Source: Veillonella sp. CHU740 (lineage in GTDB: Bacteria; Bacillota; Negativicutes; Veillonellales; Veillonellaceae). Taken from it: a stretch of 64,000 nucleotides of DNA. The translations under genes and the position numbers were made by a program. Below the pieces are notes generated by a model that saw only the letters and a program-made list of their open reading frames with translations, did not search any database and had not been told where the DNA came from. This document shows, one piece after another, positions 7,099-17,316 of the stretch; within the stretch, counting starts at the first letter, position 1; each line of letters begins with the position of its first letter. The stretch covers positions 62,001 through 126,000 of the forward strand of contig NZ_RQVD01000001.1 of NCBI RefSeq assembly GCF_003992055.1. The letters run 5' to 3'.

Positions 7099-8925
7099 TT
7101 AGCTTTCCTTAGCTAATTTTGCATAACTTTCCGCTTCTACCTCTTTTTGCGTCCTATAATCCTGAGGTATATCTGCTAAGCGAATCCAACTACGAATGGC
7201 TTCCACTAGGACAATCAAAATCATAATGAACATCACTACGGAGAAAGCTACTAATGTCCATTTACCTTCTGGAACATAATTGAAGAACACATTTTCATAG
7301 TCTGCTGCTACGGCTACGATAGCCATTAACAAACAAGGTACTCCCGTCACCCAAGCATACCGTTTTCTACCCAATCGCATAATGATGGTTGTACATACTG
7401 CCAATGTCATAGTGCCTAACAACTGATTGGATACACCAAATAGAGGCCAAATAGTACCGATATTACCTTGTAATACTAAATATCCCCACAATATACAAAT
7501 CAATGCAGCACAACCATACACACCTGGTTTCCAATGTTGGTCATTAAATTTAGGCCAATATAACCCTAGTAATTCTTGTAATAAGTAACGGCCTACACGT
7601 GTACCTGCATCTATTAATGTCATGATGAATAAGGCTTCAAACATAATACAGAAATGATACCAATATCCTAACAAATGATCCATGTTAGGTAAACGCGAGA
7701 AGATATGGGCCATACCTACTGCTAAAGATACTGCCCCTCCAGGACGATGCATCAAATCCTCCCCTACTAAGGCTGATAAGGCGGGTAATTCATGAACTTG
7801 AAGGCCTAAAGCTTTAAACGATTCTACTGTTGAGTTGATCGCAAAGTAATCATCTGGATGAAGTGCAGTAGCTGCAATAATTGCCATCATAGAAATGAAA
7901 GATTCTGTTAACATACCACCATACCCGATAGGCAATACTTCTCTTTCATTTGTTAACATTTTAGGTGTTGTACCTGTTGCTATCACTGTATGGAAACCAG
8001 ATAGAGCACCACAGGCTATGGTAATGAAAATATATGGGAATACAGAACCTTTTAATACGGGGCCCCCTCCCCAAATATAATCAGTGACTGCTGGCATTTG
8101 GATTTCTGGCATAACAATGATAATCCCTAATGCTAAAGCTCCAATAGTACCAATTTTTAAATACGTAGATAAATAATCCCGTGGAGCTAATAACAACCAA
8201 ACAGGTAAGGCTGCTGCAAAAAATCCATATACAGCTAGCATAATTTCAATAGTTTTTAAATCATAAATAAACCAAGCACCATATTCACTAGCCGCTACAT
8301 TAGGTCCATAAATGATAGCTGCGAAAATAAGAGCAACCCCTATGATTGTAGCTTCTTGAATTTTCCCAGGACGCAACCATTGTAAATAAATACCAATGAA
8401 AATAGCAATAGGAATTGTTGCGAATACGGAGAAAAATGCCCAAGCAGAACCATGAAGTGCATTGGCAACTACAACAGCCATACCAGCTAATGTTATAATC
8501 AACAAAAACAAGGTAGACAACATGGCACCAAGTCCAGCAATTTTGCTAATCTCTTCCCGTACGATATCCGCAATGGACTTACCATCATATCGAATAGAAG
8601 CAAATAAAATGACCATATCATGGACTGCCCCTGCAAGTACAGAGCCAATTAAAATCCATAAAGTCCCTGGCAAGTACCCAAATTGTGCAGCAATGACTGG
8701 ACCGACTAAAGGACCCGCCCCTGCAATAGCTGCAAAATGATGACCAAATGTAACCCATTTATTCGTAGGTACATAATCATGTCCATCATTATGACTCATC
8801 GCCGGCGTCAACCGATATTGGTCTAAAGTCAATACTTTCGCCGCTATAAATGCCCCATAAAATCTGTATGCCAACATTAGGATACAAACGGAGGCAATCA
8901 CTAAATAAATACCATTCATGACCAT
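7099..8925 (-). CDS. cstA: carbon starvation protein CstA family transporter
   Basis: A 608-aa polytopic inner-membrane protein of the CstA/BtsT family, which takes up pyruvate (BtsT) or peptides (CstA). The N-terminal CstA core covers most of the protein: YVPTNKWVTFGHHFAAIAGAGPLVGPV near residues 50-75 and DMVILFASIRYDGKSI around 105. A C-terminal hydrophobic extension carries further helices. The ATG at 8925 sits 6-7 nt behind AGGGGGTG. The gene is monocistronic, with a consensus promoter at 9034-9062 and a palindrome just upstream, so regulated expression is likely. In a lactate/pyruvate user a pyruvate role is attractive, but the substrate cannot be read from sequence. Confidence 0.92.
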   Translation of the reverse strand: MVMNGIYLVIASVCILMLAYRFYGAFIAAKVLTLDQYRLTPAMSHNDGHDYVPTNKWVTFGHHFAAIAGAGPLVGPVIAAQFGYLPGTLWILIGSVLAGAVHDMVILFASIRYDGKSIADIVREEISKIAGLGAMLSTLFLLIITLAGMAVVVANALHGSAWAFFSVFATIPIAIFIGIYLQWLRPGKIQEATIIGVALIFAAIIYGPNVAASEYGAWFIYDLKTIEIMLAVYGFFAAALPVWLLLAPRDYLSTYLKIGTIGALALGIIIVMPEIQMPAVTDYIWGGGPVLKGSVFPYIFITIACGALSGFHTVIATGTTPKMLTNEREVLPIGYGGMLTESFISMMAIIAATALHPDDYFAINSTVESFKALGLQVHELPALSALVGEDLMHRPGGAVSLAVGMAHIFSRLPNMDHLLGYWYHFCIMFEALFIMTLIDAGTRVGRYLLQELLGLYWPKFNDQHWKPGVYGCAALICILWGYLVLQGNIGTIWPLFGVSNQLLGTMTLAVCTTIIMRLGRKRYAWVTGVPCLLMAIVAVAADYENVFFNYVPEGKWTLVAFSVVMFIMILIVLVEAIRSWIRLADIPQDYRTQKEVEAESYAKLAKES

Positions 8926-9033
8926 ACATACACCCCCTAAATGTCTGATGTATCACATCCTATCAATACCTAGTAATAGAGATGATATCATCTTATGATC
9001 TATGCAAAAAAGTAAATTGGTATTTCTGGTTTC

Positions 9034-9062
9034 ATTATAGTTACGACTACATGTATTGTCAA
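9034..9062 (-). promoter_or_regulatory. consensus promoter of cstA
   Basis: A perfect TTGACA (9057-9062) and perfect TATAAT (9034-9039) are separated by 17 bp on the minus strand, the best promoter in the window. The expected start is near 9027, leaving a ~100-nt leader. Confidence 0.85.
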
Positions 9063-9076
9063 TTTTATCATTTTTG

Positions 9077-9098
9077 TGAGAATTGCTAGATATTCTCA
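9077..9098. promoter_or_regulatory. palindrome upstream of the cstA promoter
   Basis: TGAGAAT (9077-9083), an 8-bp gap, and ATTCTCA (9092-9098) form an inverted repeat centred about 60 bp upstream of the predicted cstA start. Position and symmetry suit a dimeric regulator; the regulator is unknown. Confidence 0.45.
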
Positions 9099-9182
9099 AT
9101 ATTATGTTTTTTAGGGAGTTATATCACTATTGGCTATAATAGGCATTCCTCTCAATTATCCGCTTGCGTATTATTCTACCTT

Positions 9183-10193
9183 CTATAGTATATAGCCTGT
9201 ACGTTCTTCTAAAAAATTGCGATACGATTCTACTACTTTAATAAAAGAATCTCGGCCCATAGCGACATTTAGGTCATTTCTCCATCGTGCCGCCTCCGGC
9301 ATTCCTTTAATATAAAAACTGGCATGTGTTCGAATCTCACGCGTTGCCAATTCTATTCCTTTGTACTGGCATAACAAATTGTAATGACGTAATAGCATAT
9401 CAATTCGTTCAGGACCTGTTGGGTTAAGACTATATGTACCTGTTTCCAAGTACTCCTTAATTTGCTTAAATAACCAAGGATTCCCTTGTGCCGCCCGTCC
9501 TACTAGCACTGCATCACAGCCTGTATACTCTAGCATAGCTTTCGCACTTTCAGGAGACTGTACATCTCCATTTCCAATAACAGGAATGGACAAAACTGTT
9601 TTCACTTGTTTAATATAATCCCAGTTGGCCTTACCGCTATACATTTGTTCCCGAGTACGACCATGCACAGCCACGGCGGCTACGCCCACAGATTCCATAC
9701 GCTGTGCCATATCGACTACGTTGATGGAACTATCATCCCAGCCCAATCGCAATTTAACTGTTACTGGAATTTGTACTGCTTGTACAGCCGCCTCAGCCAC
9801 TTTCATTGCTAGTTCAGGAGTTTTCATCAATGCTGAACCATCTCCGGATGAGACAACCTTTTTTACGGGGCATCCCATATTGATATCTACAATAGGTGCG
9901 CCTGCCGCTTCTACTACTTTAGCACCAATCGCAATCGCCTCTGGATCGGAGCCAAAAATTTGCATCGATACAGGTTGTTCTATCTCTTCCATATAGAGCA
10001 AGTCTTTTGTATGCTCGTTATTATATTTAATCCCCATGGCACTAACCATCTCCGTACATACGAAAGAGGCTCCCATTTCTTTTGCTAATAAGCGATAGGA
10101 CACATCGCTAAATCCAGCCATCGGCGCTAAGCCAACTCGACCGGGAATAGTGACATGCCCTATGTGCCAGGATTCATTATTGATTTCTTTCAT
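9183..10193 (-). CDS. dusB: tRNA-dihydrouridine synthase DusB
   Basis: An FMN enzyme that reduces uridine to dihydrouridine in the tRNA D-loop. The 336-aa protein shows the TIM-barrel start [15 protein letters not shown], the active-site [11 protein letters not shown] with the conserved Cys, KLRLGWDD and [14 protein letters not shown]. The phosphate-binding ending [14 protein letters not shown] is also present. Its start overlaps the end of coaX by 17 bp, so it is translationally coupled. The birA-coaX-dusB order is a known Firmicutes arrangement. Confidence 0.94.
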   Translation of the reverse strand: MKEINNESWHIGHVTIPGRVGLAPMAGFSDVSYRLLAKEMGASFVCTEMVSAMGIKYNNEHTKDLLYMEEIEQPVSMQIFGSDPEAIAIGAKVVEAAGAPIVDINMGCPVKKVVSSGDGSALMKTPELAMKVAEAAVQAVQIPVTVKLRLGWDDSSINVVDMAQRMESVGVAAVAVHGRTREQMYSGKANWDYIKQVKTVLSIPVIGNGDVQSPESAKAMLEYTGCDAVLVGRAAQGNPWLFKQIKEYLETGTYSLNPTGPERIDMLLRHYNLLCQYKGIELATREIRTHASFYIKGMPEAARWRNDLNVAMGRDSFIKVVESYRNFLEERTGYIL

Positions 10194-10944
10194 AAATAAG
10201 TCGTAATCCTTCTAATGTCATCATTGGATCAATGTGGTCGATCACATCTGTTTCCGCACTAATTAATGGGGCTAGACCACCAGTGGCCACTACTTGCGTA
10301 CCTTCTGGCATCTCACGCTTCATGCGTGCTACAATCCCCTCTACTTGCCCTACATATCCAAATAAAACACCTGCCTGCATAGCGCCCACGGTGTTTCGAC
10401 CAATCACAGGTCCTGGATTTTTAATTTCTATACGTGGTAATTTAGCGGTACGACCAAATAAGGCTTCCGCAGAAATACCGATACCTGGAGAAATCGCCCC
10501 TCCTAGGTAAATACCACCATCTAACACGGCAGAGTAGGTTGTGGCTGTACCAAAGTCAATAATAATTAAATTTCCACCATACTTTTCATAAGCTGCTACG
10601 GCATCCACAATTAAGTCAGCCCCTAATTCACGAGGATTTTCATATTTAATAGAAATACCCGTTTTAATACCAGGGCCTACAAATAATGGCTTCTTATGAA
10701 AATACCGTAAACATACACGTTCTAAGGTAGGGTTCAATGGAGGCACCACAGAAGATATGATAACTGCTTCCACATCTTCTTTATTAACTTTGGGATCATG
10801 TAGGAATAAGTTACTCAACAACATACCATATTCATCTGTGGTTCTACCTCGATCAGTAGAAATGCGCCAATGAGCTAAAATGTCTGTACCCTTATACACG
10901 CCTAATACGATATTCGTATTTCCTACGTCCACAACTAATAACAT
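10177..10944 (-). CDS. coaX: type III pantothenate kinase
   Basis: This enzyme phosphorylates pantothenate, the first step of coenzyme A synthesis. The 255-aa protein has the ASKHA-fold phosphate loop [14 protein letters not shown] at the N-terminus, the [11 protein letters not shown] segment and [11 protein letters not shown]. CoaX is insensitive to CoA feedback, unlike type I kinases. I start at the ATG at 10944 behind GGAGGATATTAAA. A longer frame reaches back into birA and is not needed. It begins 1 bp after the birA stop. Confidence 0.95.
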   Translation of the reverse strand: MLLVVDVGNTNIVLGVYKGTDILAHWRISTDRGRTTDEYGMLLSNLFLHDPKVNKEDVEAVIISSVVPPLNPTLERVCLRYFHKKPLFVGPGIKTGISIKYENPRELGADLIVDAVAAYEKYGGNLIIIDFGTATTYSAVLDGGIYLGGAISPGIGISAEALFGRTAKLPRIEIKNPGPVIGRNTVGAMQAGVLFGYVGQVEGIVARMKREMPEGTQVVATGGLAPLISAETDVIDHIDPMMTLEGLRLIYERNQ

Positions 10945-10945
10945 T

Positions 10946-11929
10946 TTAATATCCTCCTCCAGTAGAGCGTATTGATACATCTCCTGCAATAACTCTTTCT
11001 TCACGCCCATCTTCCAATTGGATAATGAGGTTTCCATCTCTATCTAGGTCTTTCGCATAACCAATAAGTTCTTTATCTGGCGCCTTTACTAGTACATCTT
11101 TATGTAAGGTAACACTATATTCTTTCCACTCCTCTAAGGTGGAGTCAAATCCTTCTCGACATACTTGTTCGTATTGATCCTCCAAGGCTTTTAGAATCAC
11201 CCCGAATGCTTCCTTACGATCTACGTCAACACCAGCAATGGCAAATGACATAATTTTATCTTTTAAATCATCACTTACTTCTTCAATCGTTGTATGTGTA
11301 TTGATACCAATGCCCATGACGATATGGCTAATTTCTTCCATAGTGCCATTCATTTCTGTAAGAATCCCCACTAATTTACGGCTTCCTACCAATATATCAT
11401 TAGGCCATTTGATACCCGCCTCTGAAAGCCCCAATTCACGGAATGCTTTCACCAAGGCTACCCCTGCCATAAGGGTACATTTTGATGCTTCCATAGGTAA
11501 AAAGTTAGGTCGTAAAATAATGCTAAACCAAAGACCTTTTCCATACGGTGAATACCAGCCTCTTGCCAGACGACCACGGCCAGATGATTGCTCTTCTGCG
11601 CACACCACAGTGCCCTCAGGTGCTCCGTCCATAGCCAATGCTTTGGCAATCGTATTGGTAGATTCTAAACGCTCTTCGTATACATAGTATCGACCAAACG
11701 TTTTTGTCTGCAAAACGCCTTCCATTTCTTCAGGACTAATCAAATCAGGTTCTTGTATTAACCGATATCCTTTTTTCGTAAATGATTCAATCACATATCC
11801 CCGTTTACGAAGCACTTCAATATGTTTCCATATAGCTGTACGAGATACATGGCATGCCTCAGACATAGCTTGTCCAGACACAAATTGGTCACGATTATCT
11901 TTTAAAAAGTCTAGTATTTCATCTCTCAC
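10946..11929 (-). CDS. birA: biotin-[acetyl-CoA carboxylase] ligase / biotin repressor
   Basis: A bifunctional class II biotin protein ligase of 327 aa. An N-terminal winged helix (~1-65, with [20 protein letters not shown] as the helix-turn-helix) precedes the catalytic core with the biotinyl-AMP loop [14 protein letters not shown]. The core continues with KWPNDILV, and an SH3-like C-terminal domain ends the protein. The HTH implies repression of biotin genes. The start is a GTG behind AAGGAGG. Biotin attachment matters here because Negativicutes rely on biotin-dependent decarboxylases. The gene leads the birA-coaX-dusB operon from a promoter at 11970-11998. Confidence 0.94.
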   Translation of the reverse strand: MRDEILDFLKDNRDQFVSGQAMSEACHVSRTAIWKHIEVLRKRGYVIESFTKKGYRLIQEPDLISPEEMEGVLQTKTFGRYYVYEERLESTNTIAKALAMDGAPEGTVVCAEEQSSGRGRLARGWYSPYGKGLWFSIILRPNFLPMEASKCTLMAGVALVKAFRELGLSEAGIKWPNDILVGSRKLVGILTEMNGTMEEISHIVMGIGINTHTTIEEVSDDLKDKIMSFAIAGVDVDRKEAFGVILKALEDQYEQVCREGFDSTLEEWKEYSVTLHKDVLVKAPDKELIGYAKDLDRDGNLIIQLEDGREERVIAGDVSIRSTGGGY

Positions 11930-11969
11930 GGCTTGTCGCCTCCTTACCTACATCAAGGTTTACAATACG

Positions 11970-11998
11970 ATTGTACAGAGGTCACCAACAAATTGCAA
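11970..11998 (-). promoter_or_regulatory. promoter of birA-coaX-dusB with overlapping palindrome
   Basis: TTGCAA (11993-11998) and TACAAT (11970-11975) have a 17-bp spacer on the minus strand. The -10 box forms one arm of the palindrome TACAAT-ACG-ATTGTA (11961-11975), a position suited to a repressor, possibly BirA itself (inference). Confidence 0.6.
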
Positions 11999-12061
11999 GC
12001 CTTTTCTAAGATTTTCACTATTCTCTTCGTATATCTTAGATGAATATATTTCATGTATGAC

Positions 12062-12093
12062 AAAAAGCACCCTTCCACAGGAAAGGTGCTTTC
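12062..12093 (-). terminator. terminator downstream of ftsH
   Basis: AAAGCACC pairs with GGTGCTTT, and TTCC with GGAA, around an ACA loop with one mismatch. The minus-strand tail is T-rich. It closes the ppx-tilS-hpt-ftsH operon. Confidence 0.8.
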
Positions 12094-12115
12094 GTATGAT
12101 TAGCGATAGTATCGC

Positions 12116-14026
12116 TTATGATTCTTTTGATGTATCGATTTTTTCAGGCATCACAATACCAGCTGCTTCAAGAGGCGTTTTTTTACTATTCTCTTCTGCT
12201 TCTCGTTTTGCTTGCTCTTCTTCTGGACTCAATAAAGATCCATAGCGATACAAGTTTTCTACTTGTTTAGCGTCAATTGTTTCTTCTTCTAACAAGGCTT
12301 TCGCCATAGCATGCAAGAAGTCAATATTCTCTGTCAACAAGTTCATGACATCCCCATAGGCTTCTGCTACGATACGATGCATTTCTGTATCGATTTTTTC
12401 GGCTACTGCTTCGCCATAATTGCGTTCAGAGCCTAAGCTTTTACCTAAGAAGACTTGCTCTTGATGTTCGCCAAATACCAATGGACCTAATTCATCACTC
12501 ATACCAAGACGAGTAATCATTTCACGAGCAATATTCGTCACCATTTGTAGGTCACCAGAAGCACCGCTACTGATTTCTTTCAATACGACAGCCTCTGCAC
12601 AACGCCCACCCAAGGCCACGCGAATTTGCGCTAATAATTGGGAACGAGTCATATAGTTTTTCTCTTCTTGTGGAAGCATCATCGTATAACCACCAGCGCT
12701 ACCACGAGGAATAATCGTCACTTTATGAACTGGGTCAGCCTGTGGCCACAAGTGCGCTACGATAGCATGACCAGATTCATGGTACGCTGTCAATTCACGT
12801 TCTTTATCGCTCACAATATGGCTACGACGTTCTGGACCATAGCTTACTTTTTCACTTGCTTCTTCTAAATCGTGCATAGAAATAGACTTGCGATTTTGAC
12901 GAGCTGCTAATAGTGCCGCTTCATTCAATAAGTTGCTCAAATCAGCCCCAGTGAAACCAGGTACTTTTTTCGCAATCGTTTTTAAATCCACATCAGAATC
13001 TAGCGGTTTGTTACGAGCATGTACTTTCAGAATTGCCTCGCGACCACGTAAGTCTGGACGACCTACTGTCACTTGACGATCGAAACGACCTGGACGCAAC
13101 AATGCTGGGTCTAAAATATCTGGACGGTTAGTAGCTGCAATGGTAATAATCCCTTCATTGGCACCAAAACCATCCATTTCTACCAACAATTGGTTCAATG
13201 TTTGTTCCCGTTCATCATGACCGCCACCAAGACCGGCACCACGTTGACGACCTACTGCATCAATTTCATCAATGAAAATGATACATGGTGCATTTTTCTT
13301 CGCTTGGCTGAACAAATCACGCACACGAGAAGCACCGACACCAACGAACATCTCTACGAAATCAGAACCACTGATCGTAAAGAATGGTACACCCGCTTCA
13401 CCAGCTACCGCACGAGCTAACAAAGTTTTACCTGTCCCTGGAGGTCCAAATAATAAAACACCTTTTGGAATTTTCGCTCCAATGGCATTGAATTTACTTG
13501 GATTACGCAAGAATTCAACAACTTCCTCTAGCTCTTGTTTTGCTTCATCTGCACCAGCCACATCTTTAAATGTGACATTCACTTTGCCTTCTCCTTGCAT
13601 TTTTGCACGAGATTTGCCAAAGTTCATCACACGACCAGATCCACCTTGTGTAGACTGCATCATAAAGAACCAGAAACCAATAATTAAGACAATCGGTAAG
13701 GCAGAACTCAACAAGCTAATCCACCATGCTGGTTGCTCTGGTGGTTGCGCTGTTACATCCACACCACCTTCAGTCAATTTATTATAGATACTTTCATCGC
13801 TTGGTGCGTAGGTTGTAAATTCTGTACCAGTCTTCAACTTACCTGTAATGGAATGATCCCCTGTAATTGTGACACTCTCTACATTTTTTCGTTGTACCTC
13901 TTGTAGGAACGATGTATATGTGATTTCCGATTTGCTTTTAGAGCCTTCAGAAAACGAGTTAATAGCCGCCACAGCTGCTACAATAATCAACAGATACAGG
14001 AGTACATTTTTTAAGCCTCGCTTCAA
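12116..14026 (-). CDS. ftsH: ATP-dependent zinc metalloprotease FtsH
   Basis: A membrane-anchored AAA+ protease that extracts and degrades membrane and short-lived cytosolic proteins. Two N-terminal transmembrane helices flank an extracytoplasmic domain. The AAA module has Walker A GPPGTGKT at about residue 195, Walker B IIFIDEID and the SRH; the zinc site HESGH lies near residue 425. The natural start appears to be a TTG at 14026, preceded by AAGGAG with good spacing; the upstream extension would contain that RBS. Length is ~636 aa, typical of the family. It follows hpt in the conserved tilS-hpt-ftsH order. Confidence 0.95.
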   Translation of the reverse strand: MKRGLKNVLLYLLIIVAAVAAINSFSEGSKSKSEITYTSFLQEVQRKNVESVTITGDHSITGKLKTGTEFTTYAPSDESIYNKLTEGGVDVTAQPPEQPAWWISLLSSALPIVLIIGFWFFMMQSTQGGSGRVMNFGKSRAKMQGEGKVNVTFKDVAGADEAKQELEEVVEFLRNPSKFNAIGAKIPKGVLLFGPPGTGKTLLARAVAGEAGVPFFTISGSDFVEMFVGVGASRVRDLFSQAKKNAPCIIFIDEIDAVGRQRGAGLGGGHDEREQTLNQLLVEMDGFGANEGIITIAATNRPDILDPALLRPGRFDRQVTVGRPDLRGREAILKVHARNKPLDSDVDLKTIAKKVPGFTGADLSNLLNEAALLAARQNRKSISMHDLEEASEKVSYGPERRSHIVSDKERELTAYHESGHAIVAHLWPQADPVHKVTIIPRGSAGGYTMMLPQEEKNYMTRSQLLAQIRVALGGRCAEAVVLKEISSGASGDLQMVTNIAREMITRLGMSDELGPLVFGEHQEQVFLGKSLGSERNYGEAVAEKIDTEMHRIVAEAYGDVMNLLTENIDFLHAMAKALLEEETIDAKQVENLYRYGSLLSPEEEQAKREAEENSKKTPLEAAGIVMPEKIDTSKES

Positions 14027-14103
14027 ATTTTTCTCCTTTCCTAACAATATAAACTATATTGATACTTATTAATCATATCAAATTTTGTCGAATATATCAA
14101 CGA

Positions 14104-14640
14104 TTATTGATATACCTCTTCTTTTAAAATCCCAATATATGGCAAGTGACGATATTTTTCATCAAAATCCAAGCCATAACCGATTACGAACTCATCTGGA
14201 ATCACAAAACCTTCATAATCTACATGAACATCAACTTTGCGACGATCCGGTTTATTCAACAAAGAACATAGACGGACACTAGCTGCCTTACGAGATTGTA
14301 AGTTTTCCAATAAATAGGACAGTGTGGTACCAGTGTCCACAATGTCTTCTACTACAATCACATGTTTGCCTTCAACAGGGCGATCCAAATCCTTTAAAAT
14401 ACGAACTACGCCGCTGCTCACGGTACTACTACCATAGCTAGAGCAGGAGATAAAATCCATCTTCACATCCCCTTGTATTTGGCGTGCTAAATCAGTAAAA
14501 AACACGATAGCTCCCTTTAACACACCTACTAGGACCACTTCTTTACCTGCATAATCTTCTGTAATTTGACGGCCTAATTCGGCCACTCGTTTTTGAATTT
14601 GTTCTTCTGTCAGTAAGATTTCTTTTACTTCTTGTATCAT
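14104..14640 (-). CDS. hpt: hypoxanthine phosphoribosyltransferase
   Basis: A purine-salvage enzyme that converts hypoxanthine (and usually guanine) with PRPP to IMP or GMP. The 178-aa protein has the PRPP-binding VVEDIVDTGTTLSYL, the loop LVGVLKGA and the C-terminal DFDEKYRHLPYIGIL. The RBS GGGAG precedes the ATG. It sits 16 bp after tilS. In Bacillus, TilS and HprT act together on ftsH expression, and the same trio is adjacent here. Confidence 0.95.
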   Translation of the reverse strand: MIQEVKEILLTEEQIQKRVAELGRQITEDYAGKEVVLVGVLKGAIVFFTDLARQIQGDVKMDFISCSSYGSSTVSSGVVRILKDLDRPVEGKHVIVVEDIVDTGTTLSYLLENLQSRKAASVRLCSLLNKPDRRKVDVHVDYEGFVIPDEFVIGYGLDFDEKYRHLPYIGILKEEVYQ

Positions 14641-14656
14641 AGTAACTCCCTTTCAA

Positions 14657-15958
14657 TCAGGTCTCTTTATTTTCTATGTCACCACATAGAACAACCTTAA
14701 TTGTATCATATGACGTAAAAACTTGCACCTGACGCCAATGAAATTCTTTTCCTTTTGGCCCTTTCACCAGTGAAAGTAGTGCATCTACTACCTTTTGCCC
14801 CAGTTGTTCTCCACGTACATAAGGACTTAGTAGACGTTTCCACAATCGACTTACCAAAGCATCATGCTCGCCTAACAAGCCTCTCTTATCTAATACAATA
14901 CTATTTCCTTCTCGTTGCACGTATTGCTTTTCTAGGCGCTCTACTTCACCTTGCAAATAGGACATATCTTGTTGTACTAATCGACTCATTCTGTTCAGTG
15001 CATCGACAGCACCTGGATATCGCTCCTCACATGTAGGCACAAGGATTTGACGAATCCAATTTCTATCATATGTAGTATCTTGATTCGATGCATCTGCCCC
15101 ATGAAAGCAATGTAACCATTGCGCATACTGTATTAACATTTCCTTAGGCACAGACAGACAAGGTCTCCATATATCATCCGCAACAGCTTGCATCCCCTGC
15201 AACCCTTCTAATCCAGCTCCTCTAAGCATATGAGCTAATACAGTCTCTGCTTGATCATCCTTATGATGGGCTGTCACTATATACTCATAGCCTTCTTCAT
15301 CTGCAATACGTCGCAAATGCTGATATCGCAATTCTCGCCCCATCATTTCAAAGGATACCTTGTGGTGTGCTGCCTTCTCTTCTACCGCCTCTTGTACAGA
15401 ATAGCAAGGCATGCCGAATTGCAACGCATACCATTCCACGAGAGATACTTCCTCTACCGCTTCAGGACGAAGTCCATGATCCATCGTAAAGACCCCTACT
15501 TGCGTAAACCCTTCTAGATACAAAAAGTGCAGCAATGCAATGGAATCTACACCTCCAGAGCATGCTAGCAATATAGGAGTTTCTTTCATAATTTCCTCTT
15601 TCATGGAGGCTGTCACACTCGCTCGCAGCGCCTGTACTATCTTCCAAGATTCCCCATACAGAGTTTTTTCTTGGCTTCGTGACATAGGCTGGATACCACT
15701 AGCCATTCGTTTCCGATATGTATGATACTGATTGATACAAGTCTCTCCATAAAATCGGTTCAACACGGCACGACTGTGATCCACTTGCTCCGCCAATTCT
15801 TCCATCGTCAGTAAAGGCACCACCATCTTCACATGTTTCCGTGTTTCATTCGCTTTTTCTACTTCTATCACCGTTTGAAAGTCGCCTTGACTTTCATAGG
15901 CATCTAGCAAGCTATCTACTAAGGGTGCCCAAGAATAATAGGAATTATCTTCCACCAT
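14657..15958 (-). CDS. tilS: tRNA(Ile)-lysidine synthase with N-terminal HTH-like extension
   Basis: TilS adds lysine to C34 of the tRNA-Ile CAU anticodon so that it reads AUA. The PP-loop SGGVDS is at residues 134-139 and the HHKDDQAETVL motif follows, so the catalytic N-type domain occupies ~128-320. The first ~125 residues are extra compared with usual TilS proteins, whose PP-loop lies near the N-terminus. In that extension residues ~51-86 (TMEELAEQVDHSRAVLNRFY onward) resemble an AraC-type helix-turn-helix. The C-terminal TilS_C domain looks short or missing. The start at 15958 overlaps ppx by 14 bp, which supports the long form; an internal ATG at 15706 has no clear RBS. Confidence 0.88.
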   Translation of the reverse strand: MVEDNSYYSWAPLVDSLLDAYESQGDFQTVIEVEKANETRKHVKMVVPLLTMEELAEQVDHSRAVLNRFYGETCINQYHTYRKRMASGIQPMSRSQEKTLYGESWKIVQALRASVTASMKEEIMKETPILLACSGGVDSIALLHFLYLEGFTQVGVFTMDHGLRPEAVEEVSLVEWYALQFGMPCYSVQEAVEEKAAHHKVSFEMMGRELRYQHLRRIADEEGYEYIVTAHHKDDQAETVLAHMLRGAGLEGLQGMQAVADDIWRPCLSVPKEMLIQYAQWLHCFHGADASNQDTTYDRNWIRQILVPTCEERYPGAVDALNRMSRLVQQDMSYLQGEVERLEKQYVQREGNSIVLDKRGLLGEHDALVSRLWKRLLSPYVRGEQLGQKVVDALLSLVKGPKGKEFHWRQVQVFTSYDTIKVVLCGDIENKET

Positions 15959-16859
15959 ATTGTGATTGCCACCCTTCTAATCCATCCGATTCACTGATTA
16001 CAATAGAGCCAATTTGATACGTATCCATCAGTGATGTAATAATCTCAGCTCCTGGCACAATGATATCTACACGCCCCGGTTGTAATCCTGGCACCTGTAA
16101 TCGTTCTTCACGACTCATATACCGAAGTTGTAAAATCATAGCTTCAATAGTCCCCCGATCTAATCGGTGACCTTGTATCTGTGCTGGGTCATAGGTTTCC
16201 ATCTTCAAATCTATAGCAGCTAATGTTGTAGCCGTACCACCTATGGCAATAAACTCCCCAAATTGACCTTCAATAGGTAAAGGTTCCCACATGGGAGCCG
16301 TTTCTTCCCACACCCTTTGTGGCCCTTCTAATGACAAACTTTGCATGCGAACAGCTCCTGCTGGATAAGACTTTGCTCCATAGACTTGCCCATCATTGCC
16401 TACAGCAATCTCTGTACTGCCACCGCCTACATCAATGGTCGCATAATGAAAGTCTGGCGCTTCATACACCGTTGCCCCTCTAAATCCAAAGGTAGCCTCT
16501 TCTTCACCGGACAAAATTCGATATTCCATAGGACATACTTGTTGGGCCCGCTCTAAAAAGTCCTTACCATTTCCAGCTTCACGAATTGCACTCGTAGCAA
16601 GACCTATCCGTACAGTAGCGCCATATTCATCCATGACTCTATGTATTTCTTGTAATGCCTCTAATCCTCTAGCTATCGCTTCCTCTGTCAGCTGCCCTCT
16701 ATCATCACGTTGTCCTAAGCGTGTAGTCCACAACTGCTTCGGCTGATTCTTCCATGTCCCTCTGTGATACTCACCTAACAAAAGGCGAAACGAATTTGAC
16801 CCTAAATCCACAATTCCTATCTTAGTTCCTGTTTCTATAGTAACTGACGTTTCCATCAT
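15945..16859 (-). CDS. ppx: exopolyphosphatase / pppGpp phosphatase family protein
   Basis: A 304-aa Ppx/GppA enzyme of the ASKHA fold, which degrades polyphosphate or pppGpp. Diagnostic segments are GIVDLGSNSFRLLLGE at the N-terminus, the IDVGGGSTEIAVG loop near the middle and AIGGTATTLAAI. It is the short form, without the C-terminal HD domain of E. coli Ppx. Two ATG codons at 16859 and 16856 are close to AGGATG. The gene is first in ppx-tilS-hpt-ftsH and lies right behind the terminator of the DivIC-like gene. Confidence 0.88.
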   Translation of the reverse strand: MMETSVTIETGTKIGIVDLGSNSFRLLLGEYHRGTWKNQPKQLWTTRLGQRDDRGQLTEEAIARGLEALQEIHRVMDEYGATVRIGLATSAIREAGNGKDFLERAQQVCPMEYRILSGEEEATFGFRGATVYEAPDFHYATIDVGGGSTEIAVGNDGQVYGAKSYPAGAVRMQSLSLEGPQRVWEETAPMWEPLPIEGQFGEFIAIGGTATTLAAIDLKMETYDPAQIQGHRLDRGTIEAMILQLRYMSREERLQVPGLQPGRVDIIVPGAEIITSLMDTYQIGSIVISESDGLEGWQSQYGGR

Positions 16860-16903
16860 CACTCACATCCTATCTATTCTATACACTGCTCTATATATGA
16901 CAC

Positions 16904-16931
16904 AAAAAAAGTGATACAAATGTATCACTTT
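16904..16931 (-). terminator. terminator of the DivIC-like gene
   Basis: An 11-bp perfect stem (16908-16918 with 16921-16931, 2-nt loop as written) has seven T residues on the minus-strand side. It lies immediately after the stop. Confidence 0.85.
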
Positions 16932-16934
16932 CCC

Positions 16935-17234
16935 TTATCGTACATAAGGAACTTCCCCTGGTTTTACAAGGCCTAACTCTTCTCGAGCTACACTTTCAAT
17001 ATGTTTATTATCCTCTAAGAGTTTTTTTTGCTCCGATAAGGTTTCATTCTCTTTTTTAAGATCTTCTAATTGCTGCTCTAGCTGTTGCTTTTCTTGATGT
17101 AGGCTATACAATGTATACCCTTGTTGTATCAAAGCAATTAGGAAAAATACGGCAAGAACTAGACGCACTATTCCCCACATTCGTTTTGAGGACTTTTTGA
17201 CACGTCTTTTGGGAGTTCTTTTTAGGTCAGACAT
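16935..17234 (-). CDS. septum formation initiator family protein (DivIC/FtsB-like)
   Basis: A 99-aa bitopic membrane protein of the divisome. A basic cytoplasmic N-terminus (TPKRRVKKSSKRM) is followed by one transmembrane helix at ~25-45. A coiled coil comes next (LHQEKQQLEQQLEDLKKENE), then the DivIC/FtsB ending with EELGLVKPGE. Such proteins form the FtsQLB/DivIB-DivIC-FtsL subcomplex that controls septal peptidoglycan synthesis. The ATG at 17234 behind AGGAGAGGTG is preferred over a codon six residues upstream. The gene is monocistronic with its own terminator. Confidence 0.88.
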   Translation of the reverse strand: MSDLKRTPKRRVKKSSKRMWGIVRLVLAVFFLIALIQQGYTLYSLHQEKQQLEQQLEDLKKENETLSEQKKLLEDNKHIESVAREELGLVKPGEVPYVR

Positions 17235-17316
17235 AGTCACCTCTCCTATCATCTAGTAAGTCTTATATTTGTATTATAGCACATCTATTTCTATTCGTGT
17301 GGAAAATATAGGCATA

